Below, in pieces: positions 10,991 to 21,689 of a stretch of 64,000 bases of DNA. Location: positions 11,323,522-11,387,521 of the forward strand of contig JABAKD010000004.1 of assembly GCA_012845835.1 (NCBI GenBank), written 5' to 3'. A program made the position numbers and the translations under genes. This stretch comes from Undaria pinnatifida. Lineage: Eukaryota > Sar > Phaeophyceae > Laminariales > Alariaceae. A model generated the notes under the pieces. The model did no database searches, was not told where the DNA came from, and saw nothing but the letters and a program-made list of their open reading frames with translations. Numbering within the stretch: the first letter of the stretch is position 1; the number at the start of each line of letters is the position of its first letter.

Positions 10991-11436
10991 CTGCAAACGA
11001 CAACAACGGATGGGAATACCTTGCGTTCAGTGAATGTTCAAAATAGTAAGGCCACGTAGCTGTTGTCAATTTCCAAAGTTTGAAAGGAAGTCGTACAATT
11101 TAACACTGTTGTAATGAAAGCGGTCGTTCATGGGCAAAGCCCTGCCTGGTACCACAACGTTGCTAACACCTGTGAAACCACCACTGGGACAGGAACGAAC
11201 GGGATTCACAGTCACAACTGGTGAGCGTAAGCCCCGGTACACTGCTATATAAGGTCTACCGGCGGAATACCGACAACGAAGGGTAAGGGACAGTACCTGC
11301 TGTATATATTGTTCGGTACTACTCTATTACTGCTGCTATCAACACTATTACGACCGACGTGTACTGCGATTCCTGAAGAGGTTGCGCACCCTACTTGTAC
11401 TCGTTAATACAAAGAGTTCATGTGGTTGTATGAAAA

Positions 11437-11700
11437 ATGAGTAACAGTAGTAATACACCGCGTCACTACATGAACAACTCGCTGACCCCAATCACGGGAC
11501 TGCTCTCCAGCATCACCCAGGTTAACTTCAGCTTCTGTTTACTGCTATATATCAACCTCCAGTGTGTACTGCGACTGGTGCTGAGTTATCATGCTGCTGT
11601 GTTATTTATCACTGCATGGACCATTTTTACAACCCTGGCTGACCCCTGTGATGAGACTTTCCCGTTTTCATCGCGTCTTACATGTATAGATACCACGTAG
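11437..11700 (+). CDS. 87-codon hydrophobic frame in array unit 1 (uncertain)
   Basis: The frame starts MSNSSNTPRHYMNNSLTPIT and contains a long hydrophobic central stretch (about residues 28-68), so it could be a small membrane protein. It is repeated in units 2 and 3 with one substitution (N6S). The two other base differences seen are third-position silent changes. Copies are too similar for this to prove selection. A TATA-like box lies about 190 bases upstream. It may equally be a chance open frame inside a satellite unit. Confidence 0.3.
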   Translation: MSNSSNTPRHYMNNSLTPITGLLSSITQVNFSFCLLLYINLQCVLRLVLSYHAAVLFITAWTIFTTLADPCDETFPFSSRLTCIDTT

Positions 11701-12714
11701 TCGTAGTCGCACATCCAAAACGTGTGTTTATATCACAGCACAAAGCGTCACTGCATGGACCACTTGTCCAACACCCGCTCACCCCGATGACGGGACTGCC
11801 CCGTACTCGTAGTCGTACATACATGAAGTGTGTTTGGCTGTACGTATGAAAAACGTGTGTTTATATCACAGCACAAAGCGTCACTGCATGGACCACTTGT
11901 CCAACACCCGCTCACCCCGATGACGGGACTGCCCCGTACTCGTAGTCGTACATACATGAAGTGTGTTTGGCTGTACGTATGAAAAAGAAATCGCATCACA
12001 CAGCGTCACTGCATAGGTCTACTCGTAGACCTGAGTACTTGTACAATTCCCGCTTATACCCCGATGACGGGACTGCCCCGTACACGTACTCGTACATGCA
12101 AAAGTGTGTTTGTACGCATGAAAAAGAAATCACAGCACACAACTGCTTAGACAACTAGTACAACATGCTTACCCCGACGACGGGACTGCCCTCCGTGACC
12201 ACCAAGGCGAACTTGAGTTTGTTCAGGCTACGCGTCCCCGAGCACAGCTTCAATACCGTGTGGTAGTTCGACCACGCTCGTGTAGCACACACATGCTACA
12301 GCAGACGTTGCAGACGGGCACACAAGGTCAAACGATGTAAATTTCAATGTGCATCATTATTGGAAACAGGATTCGCTTGAGTTCACCAACACCCAAAACC
12401 ACATGATGGTAGTCTATTGCGCACAACTTGCAGCACACTCAGCCAACACTCCACGCAGCACTACCCGAAATACAGGGTGTTATTCACAGTCGCAACTGGT
12501 AAGCGTACGCCCCGGTACACTGCTATATAAGGCCTACCGGCGGAATACCGACAACGAAGGGTAAGAGACAGTACCTGCTGTAAATATTGTTCGGTACTAC
12601 TCTATTACTGCTGCTATCAACACTATTACGACCGACGTGTACTGTGATTCCTGAAGAGGTTGCGCACCCTACTTGTACTCGTTAATACAAAGAGTTCATG
12701 TGGTTGTATGAAAA

Positions 12715-12978
12715 ATGAGTAACAGTAGTAGTACACCGCGTCACTACATGAACAACTCGCTAACCCCAATCACGGGACTGCTCTCCAGCATCACCCAGGT
12801 TAACTTCAGCTTCTGTTTACTGCTATATATCAACCTCCAGTGTGTACTGCGACTGGTGCTGAGTTATCATGCTGCTGTGTTATTTATCACTGCATGGACC
12901 ATTTTTACAACCCTGGCTGACCCCTGTGATGAGACTTTCCCGTTTTCATCGCGTCTTACATGTATAGATACCACGTAG
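12715..12978 (+). CDS. 87-codon hydrophobic frame in array unit 2 (uncertain)
   Basis: Second copy of the frame at 11437-11700, with Ser at residue 6 and a silent change in the Leu codon at about residue 16. The same central hydrophobic region and no known domain. The same doubts apply. Confidence 0.3.
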   Translation: MSNSSSTPRHYMNNSLTPITGLLSSITQVNFSFCLLLYINLQCVLRLVLSYHAAVLFITAWTIFTTLADPCDETFPFSSRLTCIDTT

Positions 12979-13859
12979 TCGTAGTCGCACATCCATGAAG
13001 TGTGTTTATATCACAGCACAAAGCGTCACTGCATGGACCACTTGTCCAACACCCGCTCACCCTGATGACGGGACTGCCCCGTACTCGTAGTCGTACATAC
13101 ATGAAGTGTGTTTGGCTGTACGTATGAAAAAGAAATCGCATCACACAGCGTCACTGCATAGGTCTACTCGTAGACCTGAGTACTTGTACAATTCCCGCTT
13201 ATACCCCGATGACGGGACTGCCCCGTACACGTACTCGTACATGCAAAAGTGTGTTTGTACGCATGAAAAAGAAATCACAGCACACAACTGCGTAAACAAC
13301 TAGTACAACATGCTTACCCCGACGACGGGACTGCCCTCCGTGACCACCAAGGCGAACTTGAGTTTGTTCAGGCTACGCGTCCCCAAGCACAGCTTCCACA
13401 CCGTGTGGTAGTTCGACCACGCTCGTGTAGCACACACATGCTACAGCAGACGTTGCAGTCAGGCACACAAGGTCAAACGGTGTAAATTTCAATGTGCATC
13501 ATTATTGGAAACAGGATTCGCTTGAGTTCACCAACACCCAAAACCACATAATGATAGTCTATTGCGCACAACTTGCAGCACACTCAGCCAACACTCCACG
13601 CAGCACTACCCGAAATACAGGGTGTTATTCACAGTCGCAACTGGTAAGCGTACGCCCCGGTACACTGCTATATAAGGCCTACCGGCGGAATACCGACAAC
13701 GAAGGGTAAGGGACAGTACCTGCTGTATATATTGTTCGGTACTACTCTATTACTGCTGCTATCAACACTATTACGACCGACGTGTACTGCGATTCCTGAA
13801 GAGGTTGCGCACCCTACTTGTACTCGTTAATACAAAGAGTTCATGTGGTTGTATGAAAA

Positions 13860-14123
13860 ATGAGTAACAGTAGTAGTACACCGCGTCACTACATGAACAA
13901 CTCGCTAACCCCAATCACGGGACTGCTCTCCAGCATCACCCAGGTTAACTTCAGCTTCTGTTTACTGCTATATATCAACCTCCAGTGTGTACTGCGACTG
14001 GTGCTGAGTTATCATGCTGCCGTGTTATTTATCACTGCATGGACCATTTTTACAACCCTGGCTGACCCCTGTGATGAGACTTTCCCGTTTTCATCGCGTC
14101 TTACATGTATAGATACCACGTAG
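13860..14123 (+). CDS. 87-codon hydrophobic frame in array unit 3 (uncertain)
   Basis: Third copy; its protein is identical to that of unit 2. One silent change is visible in the Ala-Ala pair of the hydrophobic segment. Frame conservation over three units is noted, but expected at this age. Confidence 0.3.
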   Translation: MSNSSSTPRHYMNNSLTPITGLLSSITQVNFSFCLLLYINLQCVLRLVLSYHAAVLFITAWTIFTTLADPCDETFPFSSRLTCIDTT

Positions 14124-14906
14124 TCGTAGTCGCACATCCAAAACGTGTGTTTATATCACAGCACAAAGCGTCACTGCATGGACCACTTGTCCAACACCCG
14201 CTCACCCCGATGACGGGACTGCCCCGTACTCGTAGTCGTACATACATGAAGTGTGTTTGGCTGTACGTATGAAAAAGAAATCGCATCACACAGCGTCACT
14301 GCATAGGTCTACTCGTAGACCTGAGCACTTGTACAATTCCCGCTTATACCCCGATGACGGGACTGCCCCGTACACGTACTCGTACATGCAAAAGTGTGTT
14401 TGTACGCATGAAAAAGAAATCACAGCACACAACTGCGTAGACAACTAGTACAACATGCTTACCCCAACGACGGGACTGCCCTCCGTGACCACCAAGGCGA
14501 ACTTGAGTTTGTTCAGGCTACGCGTCCCCAAGCACAGCTTCCACACCGTGTGGTAGTTCGACCACGCTCGTGCAGCACGCACATGCTACAGCAGACGTTG
14601 CAGACAGACACACAAGGTCAAACGATGTAAATTTCAATGTGCATCATTATTGGAAACAGGATTCGCTTGAGTTCACCAACACCCAAAACCACATATTGGT
14701 AGTCTATTGCGCACAACTTGCAGCACACTCAGCCAACACTCCACGCAGCACTACCGAAAATACAGGGTGTTGACATCTGGTGTTTCACCTTTGTCGCACG
14801 GCGCTGAACACACTGACAACGGGAAACTCTCAACATCATCAGATTCAGTAGTATAGTAGCTGACAGCAAACATCAAATTCCAACAACACGAAGGAATTAA
14901 ACTCAC

Positions 14907-15299
14907 GTTTCGTCAAGCTCTCAGCTCCTTTGTTAGGGACGCCGATCGAAGGTGAATCACAGGTGTCCGCGTCACACCAGTCACACACACGAGGGTTGTC
15001 GCCGCTTCCCCAGTGCTTCTTGTTAAGGTTACATGAAAAGCTTGGCACGTGGAAGGCTCGTCACTCCTGCAGGTGTCGCAGACAGCGTACTGGGAACTCC
15101 TGTTTTTCCTTTTCCGTGCGATGAGGAAGCCGTCACAACCCTTGCTCGGGCACGGCCAATCAGGATTGCCAAAAGAAGCTGAGTCCCGTTCTTGCCCAAC
15201 CAGCTTCCACACGCCTGATCCTGAACCTCCACCACCCCCACTGTTGGCGGAGCCTCCTCCCGCACTAGCCTTGGTCCGCTTCGCAAATTTCAACTTCAA
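14907..15299 (-). CDS. Exon encoding a zinc-ribbon-like domain
   Basis: The minus-strand frame from about 15299 to a stop at 14915-14913 has a Gly/Ser-rich linker followed by CPSKGCDGFL and, 17 residues later, CDTC. This is a C-x4-C ... C-x2-C zinc-ribbon pattern, and a further Cys follows in STCQAF. The start is unclear because no ATG precedes the frame, so an upstream exon is likely. A strong donor (GTGAGT) lies at 14906-14901, just after the stop. A second overlapping frame, rich in Cys (CDWCDADTC), runs open into that donor. Either there is an unseen splice near 15010 or one frame is decayed. The gene may continue across the tandem array to the exons at 10447-10990, but phases do not prove it. 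The specific family is not recognised. Confidence 0.45.
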
Positions 15300-16154
15300 A
15301 TTGTTATTGCTGATCCGGCAAATTTCAAATTCAAATTGTTTGCAGCCGTCAACGGCAATTCCCTCCCAACAGCCAGCAATTGGCCAACTTCAAAAGTAAA
15401 AGTACAAAAAAGAAGTTGCTGAAAAAGCAAAATAAAAATATCAGAGCAAGCAGTAAAGATGAGAGAATGAGAGCTAAGTAAGAATGAGACTAGTAAAAGC
15501 AAGGAAAGCAAGGAACTTCGGGACGGTTCTTTTCCCCAGCAACTAATTTTTTTTTCGGCAATTACGGGCTGAGAACGGCTGAGAGAGGGGAGGATATGCC
15601 GAGCGAGACGTCCGAGGGGGGCGAGGTCTAGGTATATAGTTTTATGGTGGGGTGACAAATGCCACGCTCCGATTAAAAAATCAGCTACTACAACAGCAGC
15701 CACACGCGCATACAGCTGCAGGCTGCTGCTGCTAGGGGGCTAGACTGCTGCTGGGCGGCAGGATTAGCGTGGTGCTCTGTGCAAAAAGAGGGAAAGAAAC
15801 GTGTACCCTCTACGAGCAGGAAAGTCCGGTTTGCATCAGAGTTTTACGTACGTACACGGGGATGGGGGATGCAGAAACCCAATGTTGCGGAAACCCGGGG
15901 ATTTGCCATTTAAGTGTGCCCAAGGCCAAAAAAGTTCAAAAGCTTGCCACGCGCGACACACTGCACGGATCGCGCCCAAACCTCCAGCAACATGAGCCCG
16001 GCGGTCGAATTGTGCCCACCCCATCCGACGTTTGGGACAAAGATGCGAGCACGAAAAGATGTGCCCGAAGAAAAAAAACAAATCACAATTACACGTATAC
16101 ATATTCCTCTGTGAACGTAAAGAGTCGACCATGCTATAATATATTGCATGCTCT
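15300..16154. other. No firm gene; contains one dispersed repeat copy
   Basis: 15643-15780 is the mate of 9590-9726. Short alternating AAATTTGAATTTGAAATTTG-like sequence near 15290-15340 and purine-rich sequence at 15420-15530 explain most open frames. A 130-codon plus frame (15769-16161) has no recognisable domain. Confidence 0.4.
15643..15780 (+). repeat. Dispersed repeat shared with 9590-9726
   Basis: Same landmarks as the 9.6-kb copy (TATGGTGGGGTGACAAATG ... GCTGCTGGGCGGCAG). This copy has additional CTG units in its middle. Confidence 0.75.
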
Positions 16155-16374
16155 TTTCTGATGCCTGGTGGTGCCAGTTGGGTGTAGGATGGCTCACGGG
16201 GGAAGATAGCTCTCGATATACCTGACGGGCCGCCATCAGGCGGAGAAGAGAAGGTAGATAGAAAAATGTTAAGGTCTTGGAGTAAAAGTTCTCGTACTCC
16301 AAAGTCGACCCAATCAATCAATCAATCGATGTAGACTCTAGAGTCGCAGACGACTAGAAGAGCACTATTATAGT

Positions 16375-16402
<28 letters not shown>
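16375..16402. repeat. (CTA)n microsatellite
   Basis: About nine uninterrupted CTA units between family F copies. Confidence 0.95.
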
Positions 16403-16408
<6 letters not shown>

Positions 16409-16482
16409 TCCTAGTGATATTATACTACTACAAACTAAAAAAACGACTGAGCCAAATGGGGCTCCACTCGAAGACATCGAAG

Positions 16483-16552
16483 ATTGGGACAGTCAATCAT
16501 ATCATCACCGGTTCTACTCTTCTTCTACCACCTCCTCCGTTGATTCTGTGCA
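16483..16552 (+). repeat. Fragment related to the 31.7/32.6 kb inverted duplication
   Basis: GATTGGGACAGTCAATCAT, followed by CTACTC ... CACCTCC ... GATTCTGTGCAGT, parallels the distal part of the duplicated segment at 31725-31945 (read on the minus strand). Similarity is moderate. Confidence 0.45.
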
Positions 16553-17086
16553 GTGACACACGTCAGATATTGGTACGTCCAAACAGTGACAATCCCACAC
16601 GTACGTACTAAGTCACTCGTTGTGGGCGTGACAAAAACTCGGCAGTGGAAATAGTACGGTCGGGCACTGACTGACTGACTCTGTCAGTATCGATTATACT
16701 GTTTGGTAAGAAATCAGTCAGTAGTCTATACATGCCGTGATCGATTTTCAGATGCCCGGATGGAGTAGGTAAGTTGGTTCACGGGGAGATGGCTCTCGGC
16801 ACCCGACGTCATACTGCCGTGCGTGTTAAGAAACCAGTAAGTATACCGTGATCGACTTTCAACTGCCTGGATGGAGTAGGTAGGGTGGTTCACGGGGAGA
16901 GATGGCTCTCGGCACCCGCCGAGCCGCCATCATCATGGAAAATAGAAGATAGGTAAAGGAATATAATTGCACAACGTATCGTACTCCAAAATAGGCTCGC
17001 AAATGAAACCCACGCACTGACTGGAAGACCACTGAGCCTAATAATGGCGCTCAACTCGAACATACTCGAACATACCAGGGTATGTC

Positions 17087-17135
17087 ATGAAAATTAAAAT
17101 ACACTCCAGCTGTGAGATCGAAGATTTTGTCGAAC
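17087..17135 (+). repeat. Truncated terminal module B
   Basis: Outer 50 bases of module B (AAAATACACTCCAGCTGTGA, then GATCGAAGATTTTGTCGAA), ending abruptly at 17135 where the family sequence stops. Confidence 0.75.
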
Positions 17136-17284
17136 ATATATAATGTATCATATGGAGATGAGGACCTCCAATCATATACCAGGTATATTGATTTATATTC
17201 CTATAGCCTAGATTATAATCCAAACTCAAAAAAGCAGAATCTACAGCTTCAAACAAAGTACAAAGGTCGTCGACTCGTGTCGAA

Positions 17285-17425
17285 TTGTGCTCGGAGCACG
17301 ATTATCATCAAATGCTACACTTCTACCTATCTTCTCTTTTTTGCCTGATGATGCCTCGTCGGGTACTCAGAGCAATCTCCCCTTGAGCCATCCTTCGCCA
17401 GGCACCTGATAGTCCATCATACCGG
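17285..17425 (-). repeat. Inverted copy of family F
   Basis: Read on the minus strand it shows GGATGGCTCAAGGGGAGATT, GTACCCGACGAGGC.TCATCA and AGAAGATAGGTAGAA, matching the order in the copies at 16155-17000. Confidence 0.6.
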
Positions 17426-17948
17426 ACTGCGGCAGTACACTGGCCGAGCTACGCTTGACCAATAGTTTTGCTCCCCGGGGGGGGTTGGAGGCTCCGCCAT
17501 TAAGTAAGAATCGATCCAGATATCTCGTGCACACGGCGCGCCCAAGGATGGAGACGTCATTCGTCGGCCTCGCGCTGGAGGAGCATATTATAGGCCACAT
17601 CAGGAAAGCTACCATGAAAGCCCCTTCAGAAATCGAAATATAGCTTGCGCTGCCGGGGTTGTAATGTAGACCACTGATAGGGACAGCCTACGCTATACCT
17701 ACAATGGGACCTGAAGGGTGCGCCAGCTAGCGTTGGGCTGCGAAAGCAACTGAGTTAAATCGACACACGACGCGTATGAAAATACGTGGAAGTGTCGTGA
17801 GCTAAAGCTTTATTTTTCCCCATCCGCCGGAGGATAAAAAAAATATAGATAGACTAAAGACTATAATATCCAAATTCTGCAACAGCAGCAAGAACCGTGA
17901 GGGCTTGGAAAGCTCACAGGGACGCAAAACGCAACACGGCCAGCTCCC
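17426..17948. other. No firm gene
   Basis: A minus-strand frame (17615-17367, 82 codons) has plausible composition but runs into the family F copy and shows no known domain. The rest is unremarkable. Confidence 0.35.
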
Positions 17949-19019
17949 ATGATGTACATAGATCAGCGCCGGGCTAGGAAAGACCTAGGACCCGCGCGTT
18001 CCAGGCACAGGGACGCCTTGAGAGCATGGAGGCGCTCTGGGATCTTGCTGCATGGTGGCACGAGCTGCAGCTCACAAAACAGATGTTTTTGGACCGCCGG
18101 ATTACTTGATGAAATGGAGGCGACATGCTGGAGGCGAGAAAGATTGGGTTTTTTATGGGTTTTTTTGGATGATGAGGTGGAAACGGTCGAAAAGGGGGAT
18201 CCGGTGGTGGAAGAACAAGAGCGTCTGTTACTGGGGCTACAGCCTCCGTCGCCAATATCGACACCGCCGCCGCCGCTGCTGCTCCCGCCCGCGGCGAAAG
18301 CAAAAAAGCTTCCGCTGGAGCAAGTTGAGGTGCGAGGAAACCAGCAAAAGGAAAAAAAGAGATGTGGGAAAATTTTGGTTTTGGTGGGTGAGGTGTCAGA
18401 TTGCGGGGATGGAGCAAAGGAAGAAGAAGGACCAGTTGATTTCTGGGACAAAAGGGACAGCAACGAAAAGCAGTGGTGGCACGAGCTGGTTTTGGCGCAG
18501 TCGTTATTTAAAGAGCTGAAGCAGTCGCCGAATCAGCAGCAGCAGCAGCAGCCAGAGCTATTTGGTGCTGGCACCCCAACCTCATGGCCATCCCAACAGG
18601 CGCCGCTACCGCCGCAGCAGTCAGTGGAAGCGCCTTGCTCTCGCCATCGGAAGAACTTGGCGGAGATTAGCACGGAGAGGTGGTGGGTGGTATCTGAGAA
18701 CATGGTTGAGGTTGGAAGAGCGATGGCATGTGATGGGGAAAAAGGGATGATGGGGTCTATGCAGATGGACAAACAGAAAGAGCTGCTTCAGCAGCAGCTG
18801 CAGCAGCATCAGCCACAGCTACCTGGTGCTGCCGTTCCGGACCCGTGGCCACCCCCATGTCGGCAGATTTCGATGAAAGCAACAGCGAGCGGGAGGTCGG
18901 AAGGCATGATTTCCAGGTTTTTGTTCTGGAAGACAGAGCAACAACAGGGTCGTTTGCGTTGGGAAAAATGCAAAGCGAAGGGAGATCAGAGCGGTAGGGT
19001 GGAGGATGGGAGCGTTTGA
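17949..19019 (+). CDS. 356-codon Q-rich reading frame, unknown
   Basis: Longest plus-strand frame in this part. It has a basic N-terminus and a mixed acidic region at residues 70-160 with a Pro run. Two related Gln-rich blocks follow, near residues 195-225 and 280-305 (QQQQQQPELFGAGTP, then QQQLQQHQPQLPGAAVP), showing an internal duplication. The C-terminus is basic. No domain is recognised. Long frames also run on the opposite strand and in a second plus frame, so openness is partly a composition effect. No clear splice sites or start context decide it. It could be a decayed gene or a chance frame over (CAG)n. Confidence 0.3.
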   Translation: MMYIDQRRARKDLGPARSRHRDALRAWRRSGILLHGGTSCSSQNRCFWTAGLLDEMEATCWRRERLGFLWVFLDDEVETVEKGDPVVEEQERLLLGLQPPSPISTPPPPLLLPPAAKAKKLPLEQVEVRGNQQKEKKRCGKILVLVGEVSDCGDGAKEEEGPVDFWDKRDSNEKQWWHELVLAQSLFKELKQSPNQQQQQQPELFGAGTPTSWPSQQAPLPPQQSVEAPCSRHRKNLAEISTERWWVVSENMVEVGRAMACDGEKGMMGSMQMDKQKELLQQQLQQHQPQLPGAAVPDPWPPPCRQISMKATASGRSEGMISRFLFWKTEQQQGRLRWEKCKAKGDQSGRVEDGSV

Positions 19020-19545
19020 AAGCGGGAAAGCATTGGTACGGAGTGGTCCTCGGCAAGACCCGTGGGTCTGAGGTGTGAACCAGCTTACGGACCTCCCACT
19101 CCGCCGCGGCGAACATGTGTACGCGGAAAGAGGTCACCTCCTACGAGGTCCGAGATGGAGAGGAAGGTATTATTTTCAAGTACTACAGCAACAAACAGAG
19201 TTTTCGGAAAATAAATTGAACAGTAGTGTTATCAAAACATGCTTGTTAGTCGAATTACTCTGCTAGCCCAATACCACCCTTAAGCCAGTTCCTAGGGTCT
19301 GCTAGTATGACATTTTTCTTTCTTTTCTTTTTCTTTTTTCTTTTTTTTTATTCTTCTTTTTTCCTTGCCTTGCTTCCTCTTCTTGTCTTGTATTTCCTTG
19401 CTTTTCTTGCTTTCCTTGTCTTTTTCTTGTCTTTCCTTGCCTTTTTCGTTTTGTTTCGTTTCTTCTCTTGAAGGACTTTTCTTTCCTTTCCTTTATCTTC
19501 TTTATTATTTTTTGGTATATTTTCTCTAACTGACTTACGCCTGTC
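19020..19545. other. Pyrimidine-rich tract, no gene
   Basis: 19315-19510 is almost pure T/C (TTTTCTTTT and CCTTGC units). Just upstream, an ATG at 19113 opens 18 codons ending at a GTATTA donor-like site, too weak to call. Confidence 0.5.
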
Positions 19546-20030
19546 GTGTGTGTGTGTATTCTACCGTTCTTCTACTCGTCGACATCCCGCACACCCAGTG
19601 TCCGTACTGATTCTTCACCCTCTAGAAAGATCAGCTCTGTGGTCACAAGCTACGACACAGAGATAATGCATCGTAATGCATTCGACAACGCAATGTCATG
19701 CCCTAGTACTGGGTACGACAGGCACAACATACATACGTCAGCAACAAAAATACATTGGAAGAGAGAATACGAAATAAACAAAAACAAAAACAAAAACAAA
19801 AATAAAATAATAATAAGAAAACAAATAAAACAAAGATAAAAATAAAACAAAAATGAAACAAACAAAATGAAGGGGAAATCGAAGAAACAACCCAACCGGA
19901 AAGGAGAGCCAAAGCTCGGAAAAGAAACATAATAAAATAAAATAAAAAAAATTATAGTGAAACCAAAATAAGATAATCCGAACACGAGCCAAAAACCTGG
20001 ACACGCAAGGAGGGAACAAAAGGGAAAAAA
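19546..20030 (+). repeat. Dispersed repeat family A, long form
   Basis: Third long-form copy, starting at a TG repeat and ending near GGGAACAAAAGGGAAAA. The 5' end differs slightly (part of the CACATTAAA block is missing). It is followed by family H, as at 6625-7128. Confidence 0.85.
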
Positions 20031-20054
20031 AATACCCCAGAAAAAGAAGAAAAG

Positions 20055-20430
20055 TGCTACGTACCTACTAGTCGGCCTGGTACCTTGCTACCCTGTCTGC
20101 CATCTCCTTCCTGCCTTCGTCCACCGCGGTCTCCCTTCTACTCCTCCTGTTGCCCCCCCTGCCCCCACTCCCTTGGGCGGCTTTCCTTCTACTCCTCCTG
20201 TTTCCCCCCCTCCCCCCTTTGTGTTCTTCTCATTAAACCAAAATAACTTGTAAAAGAGAGAAACAACGAAAGAAACCAAGACAAAACAAACAAATAAAAT
20301 AATAAAATAAAAGGGGAGCCAAAGCTCGGGAGATAGAAACATACCCCGAGCATGAGCCAAAGTGGACATGCAAGGGGGAAAGAAAGGGAAAAAAATACCC
20401 CGGAAAAAGGAAACAAGTAAAAGAAGGAAG
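20055..20430 (+). repeat. Family H repeat, uninterrupted copy
   Basis: Carries CTACGTACCTACTAGTCG, CCACCGCGGTCTCCCTTCTA and AAGGGGAGCCAAAGCTCGGG. The site GTGGACATGCAAGGGGG at 20362-20377 is the unfilled counterpart of the family A insertion at 7421-7647. Confidence 0.85.
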
Positions 20431-20805
20431 ACTGGGAGGGCCAAATAAAACAGGCTCGTCACCTACCCACCATGCAAGACTCCTTTCATAAGGATAAGAA
20501 GGGGAAAGAAAAAATAGGAAGAAAATAAATAAATTCACGGGAAAATCAAAGTACCAAGACATCACATTCCGAGCAGCCGCAGCAGTTGGCGGTACGAGTG
20601 GCATAGATAGAAAGGTTCCACCTACTAGTCGGCCTGGTACCTTGCTACCCTGTCTGCGGTCTCCTTCCTACTTTCATCTACCGCGGTTTCCCTTCTACTC
20701 CTCCTGTCCCCCCCCCTGCCCCCATACCCTTGTGCGGTGTTCCTGTTACCCCTCCTGCTGCCCCCCCTCCCCCCGTTCCCTTCGACACCACCCACGGCGG
20801 ATGCG
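20431..20805 (+). repeat. Unique spacer plus a partial family H copy
   Basis: 20625-20805 repeats CTACTAGTCGGCCTGGTACC, TTGCTACCCTGTCTGC and CTACCGCGGTTTCCCTTCTA. This makes a diverged tandem of the H 5' part relative to 20060-20210. The spacer 20431-20624 has no recognised feature. Confidence 0.65.
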
Positions 20806-20984
20806 CGGCGCTGTCTACTCAGCTTTGCCTCATTCTCGTGCCACCTGCCCATGAACCGTTCAGCTGCTTCGAGGACTTGCGTATGCGTAGTGATGGATAT
20901 TACGTGTAATATAGTCTATACGTGGTAGTCTTCCTTGGGTGGCAATCGGAATATTTGGTTTCTCCAGGCGAGTGTCATATATTA

Positions 20985-21095
20985 TAAAAAATGAAAATAC
21001 ACTCCAGCTGTGAGATCGAAGATTTCGTCGAAACTCATCTTTGCAAGCTGTGTGTGATACTCCGATCGTTATACTCGGAGTATTATATATCACGG
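20985..21095 (+). repeat. Module B inserted in family C, ending in a hairpin
   Basis: Starts AAAATACACTCCAGCTGTGA. At its inner end it contains ATACTCCGA (21058-21066) followed nine bases later by TCGGAGTAT. This is a 9-bp perfect inverted repeat that looks like the collapsed junction of two inverted B modules. Confidence 0.65.
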
Positions 21096-21413
21096 ACTTG
21101 ATTATGCGAGTTAATGTGAGAACAACAACAACAATATACGTGGTAGTCTTCCTTGGGTGGCAATCGGAATATTTGGTTTCTCCAAGCGTCAGTAATGAGA
21201 CGTATGCACCGGCATGGACCTGGCACATCGTGGACTGACTCCCGGTTTCACTTTTTATATGTTTCTGGTGGAGGCATGAAATGCGTCAGCTGTGATAGTC
21301 TATGCGTGTACTGACTTGGGTTGTGTGTGTGTGTTTTTCCTGGGGTATACCTCAGCTCCAGAGTGACTAGAGCCTGTCCTGTGACCACGGATTTGATTAT
21401 GCGAGTTAATATT

Positions 21414-21415
<2 letters not shown>

Positions 21416-21449
<34 letters not shown>

Positions 21450-21452
21450 ACG

Positions 21453-21493
<41 letters not shown>

Positions 21494-21500
21494 AACAATA
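21416..21500. repeat. (CAA)n microsatellite, tail of family C
   Basis: About 28 CAA/CGA units with little interruption; an expanded form of the short (CAA)n tail of other family C copies. Confidence 0.95.
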
Positions 21501-21689
21501 CTACAATAACAACAATACTACAATGGATATAATTAGCGGTTAATACTCTGGCAATGAAGCGGTAACTACAGAAGTGCTGGATTTGTGTATCGAGGGACCA
21601 GCGATTGTTGGTGGTGACGTTTGCCGAGGATATGATAGCCCTCACCTGCGATAGACGGATTTCTATCGTATAGTCTATATTATTATAAA

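Larger units (their letters stand above)
11214..14771 (+). repeat. Tandem array of three ~1.15-1.27 kb units with internal sub-repeats
   Basis: Unit 1 spans 11214-12481 (1268 bp), unit 2 12482-13626 (1145 bp) and unit 3 13627-14771 (1145 bp). Each begins ATTCACAGTC and ends ACAGGGTGTT. The array starts and stops in phase, so it holds exactly three units. Identity between units is very high. Unit 1 carries one extra ~123-bp sub-repeat at 11820-11960. Inside each unit a block resembling CCCCGATGACGGGACTGCCC recurs four times (five in unit 1), marking older diverged monomers of roughly 115-150 bp. Each unit carries a TATATAAG-like box (e.g. 11249) and a conserved 87-codon frame. The palindrome TCTACTCGTAGA occurs once per unit. 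Confidence 0.95.
16155..17000 (+). repeat. Family F repeats, including a 111-bp tandem pair
   Basis: A block with GATGCC.GG, GGTTCACGGGGAGATGGCTC and GGCACCCG recurs at 16155-16320, about 16700-16810 and about 16811-16935. The last two are a tandem pair of period 111 bp. Copies share a downstream ATCGTACTCCAAA end (16290-16305 and 16980-16993). An inverted copy lies at 17285-17425. Confidence 0.7.
20925..21500 (+). repeat. Family C repeats ending in (CAA)n, split by a module B copy
   Basis: Family C has the landmarks CTTCCTTGGGTGGCAA, TCTCCAGGCG, TGGACCTGGCACATCGT, CGTCAGCTGTGATA and GACTTGATTATGCGAGTTAA, and ends GAGAACAACAACAA. Pieces here are interrupted at about 20975-21095 by module B and rejoined in tandem. 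Other copies lie at 22783-23250, 45612-45765, 47637-48112 and 51190-51412. Confidence 0.75.

Noticed and set aside
11214-14771. CRISPR array
   Set aside because: Units are over 1 kb, near-identical throughout with no unique spacers, and the context is eukaryotic.
17949-19019. Confident host gene
   Set aside because: Kept only as a low-confidence entry: three long frames overlap on the two strands, the Gln runs are (CAG)n, and no domain or splice evidence supports it.
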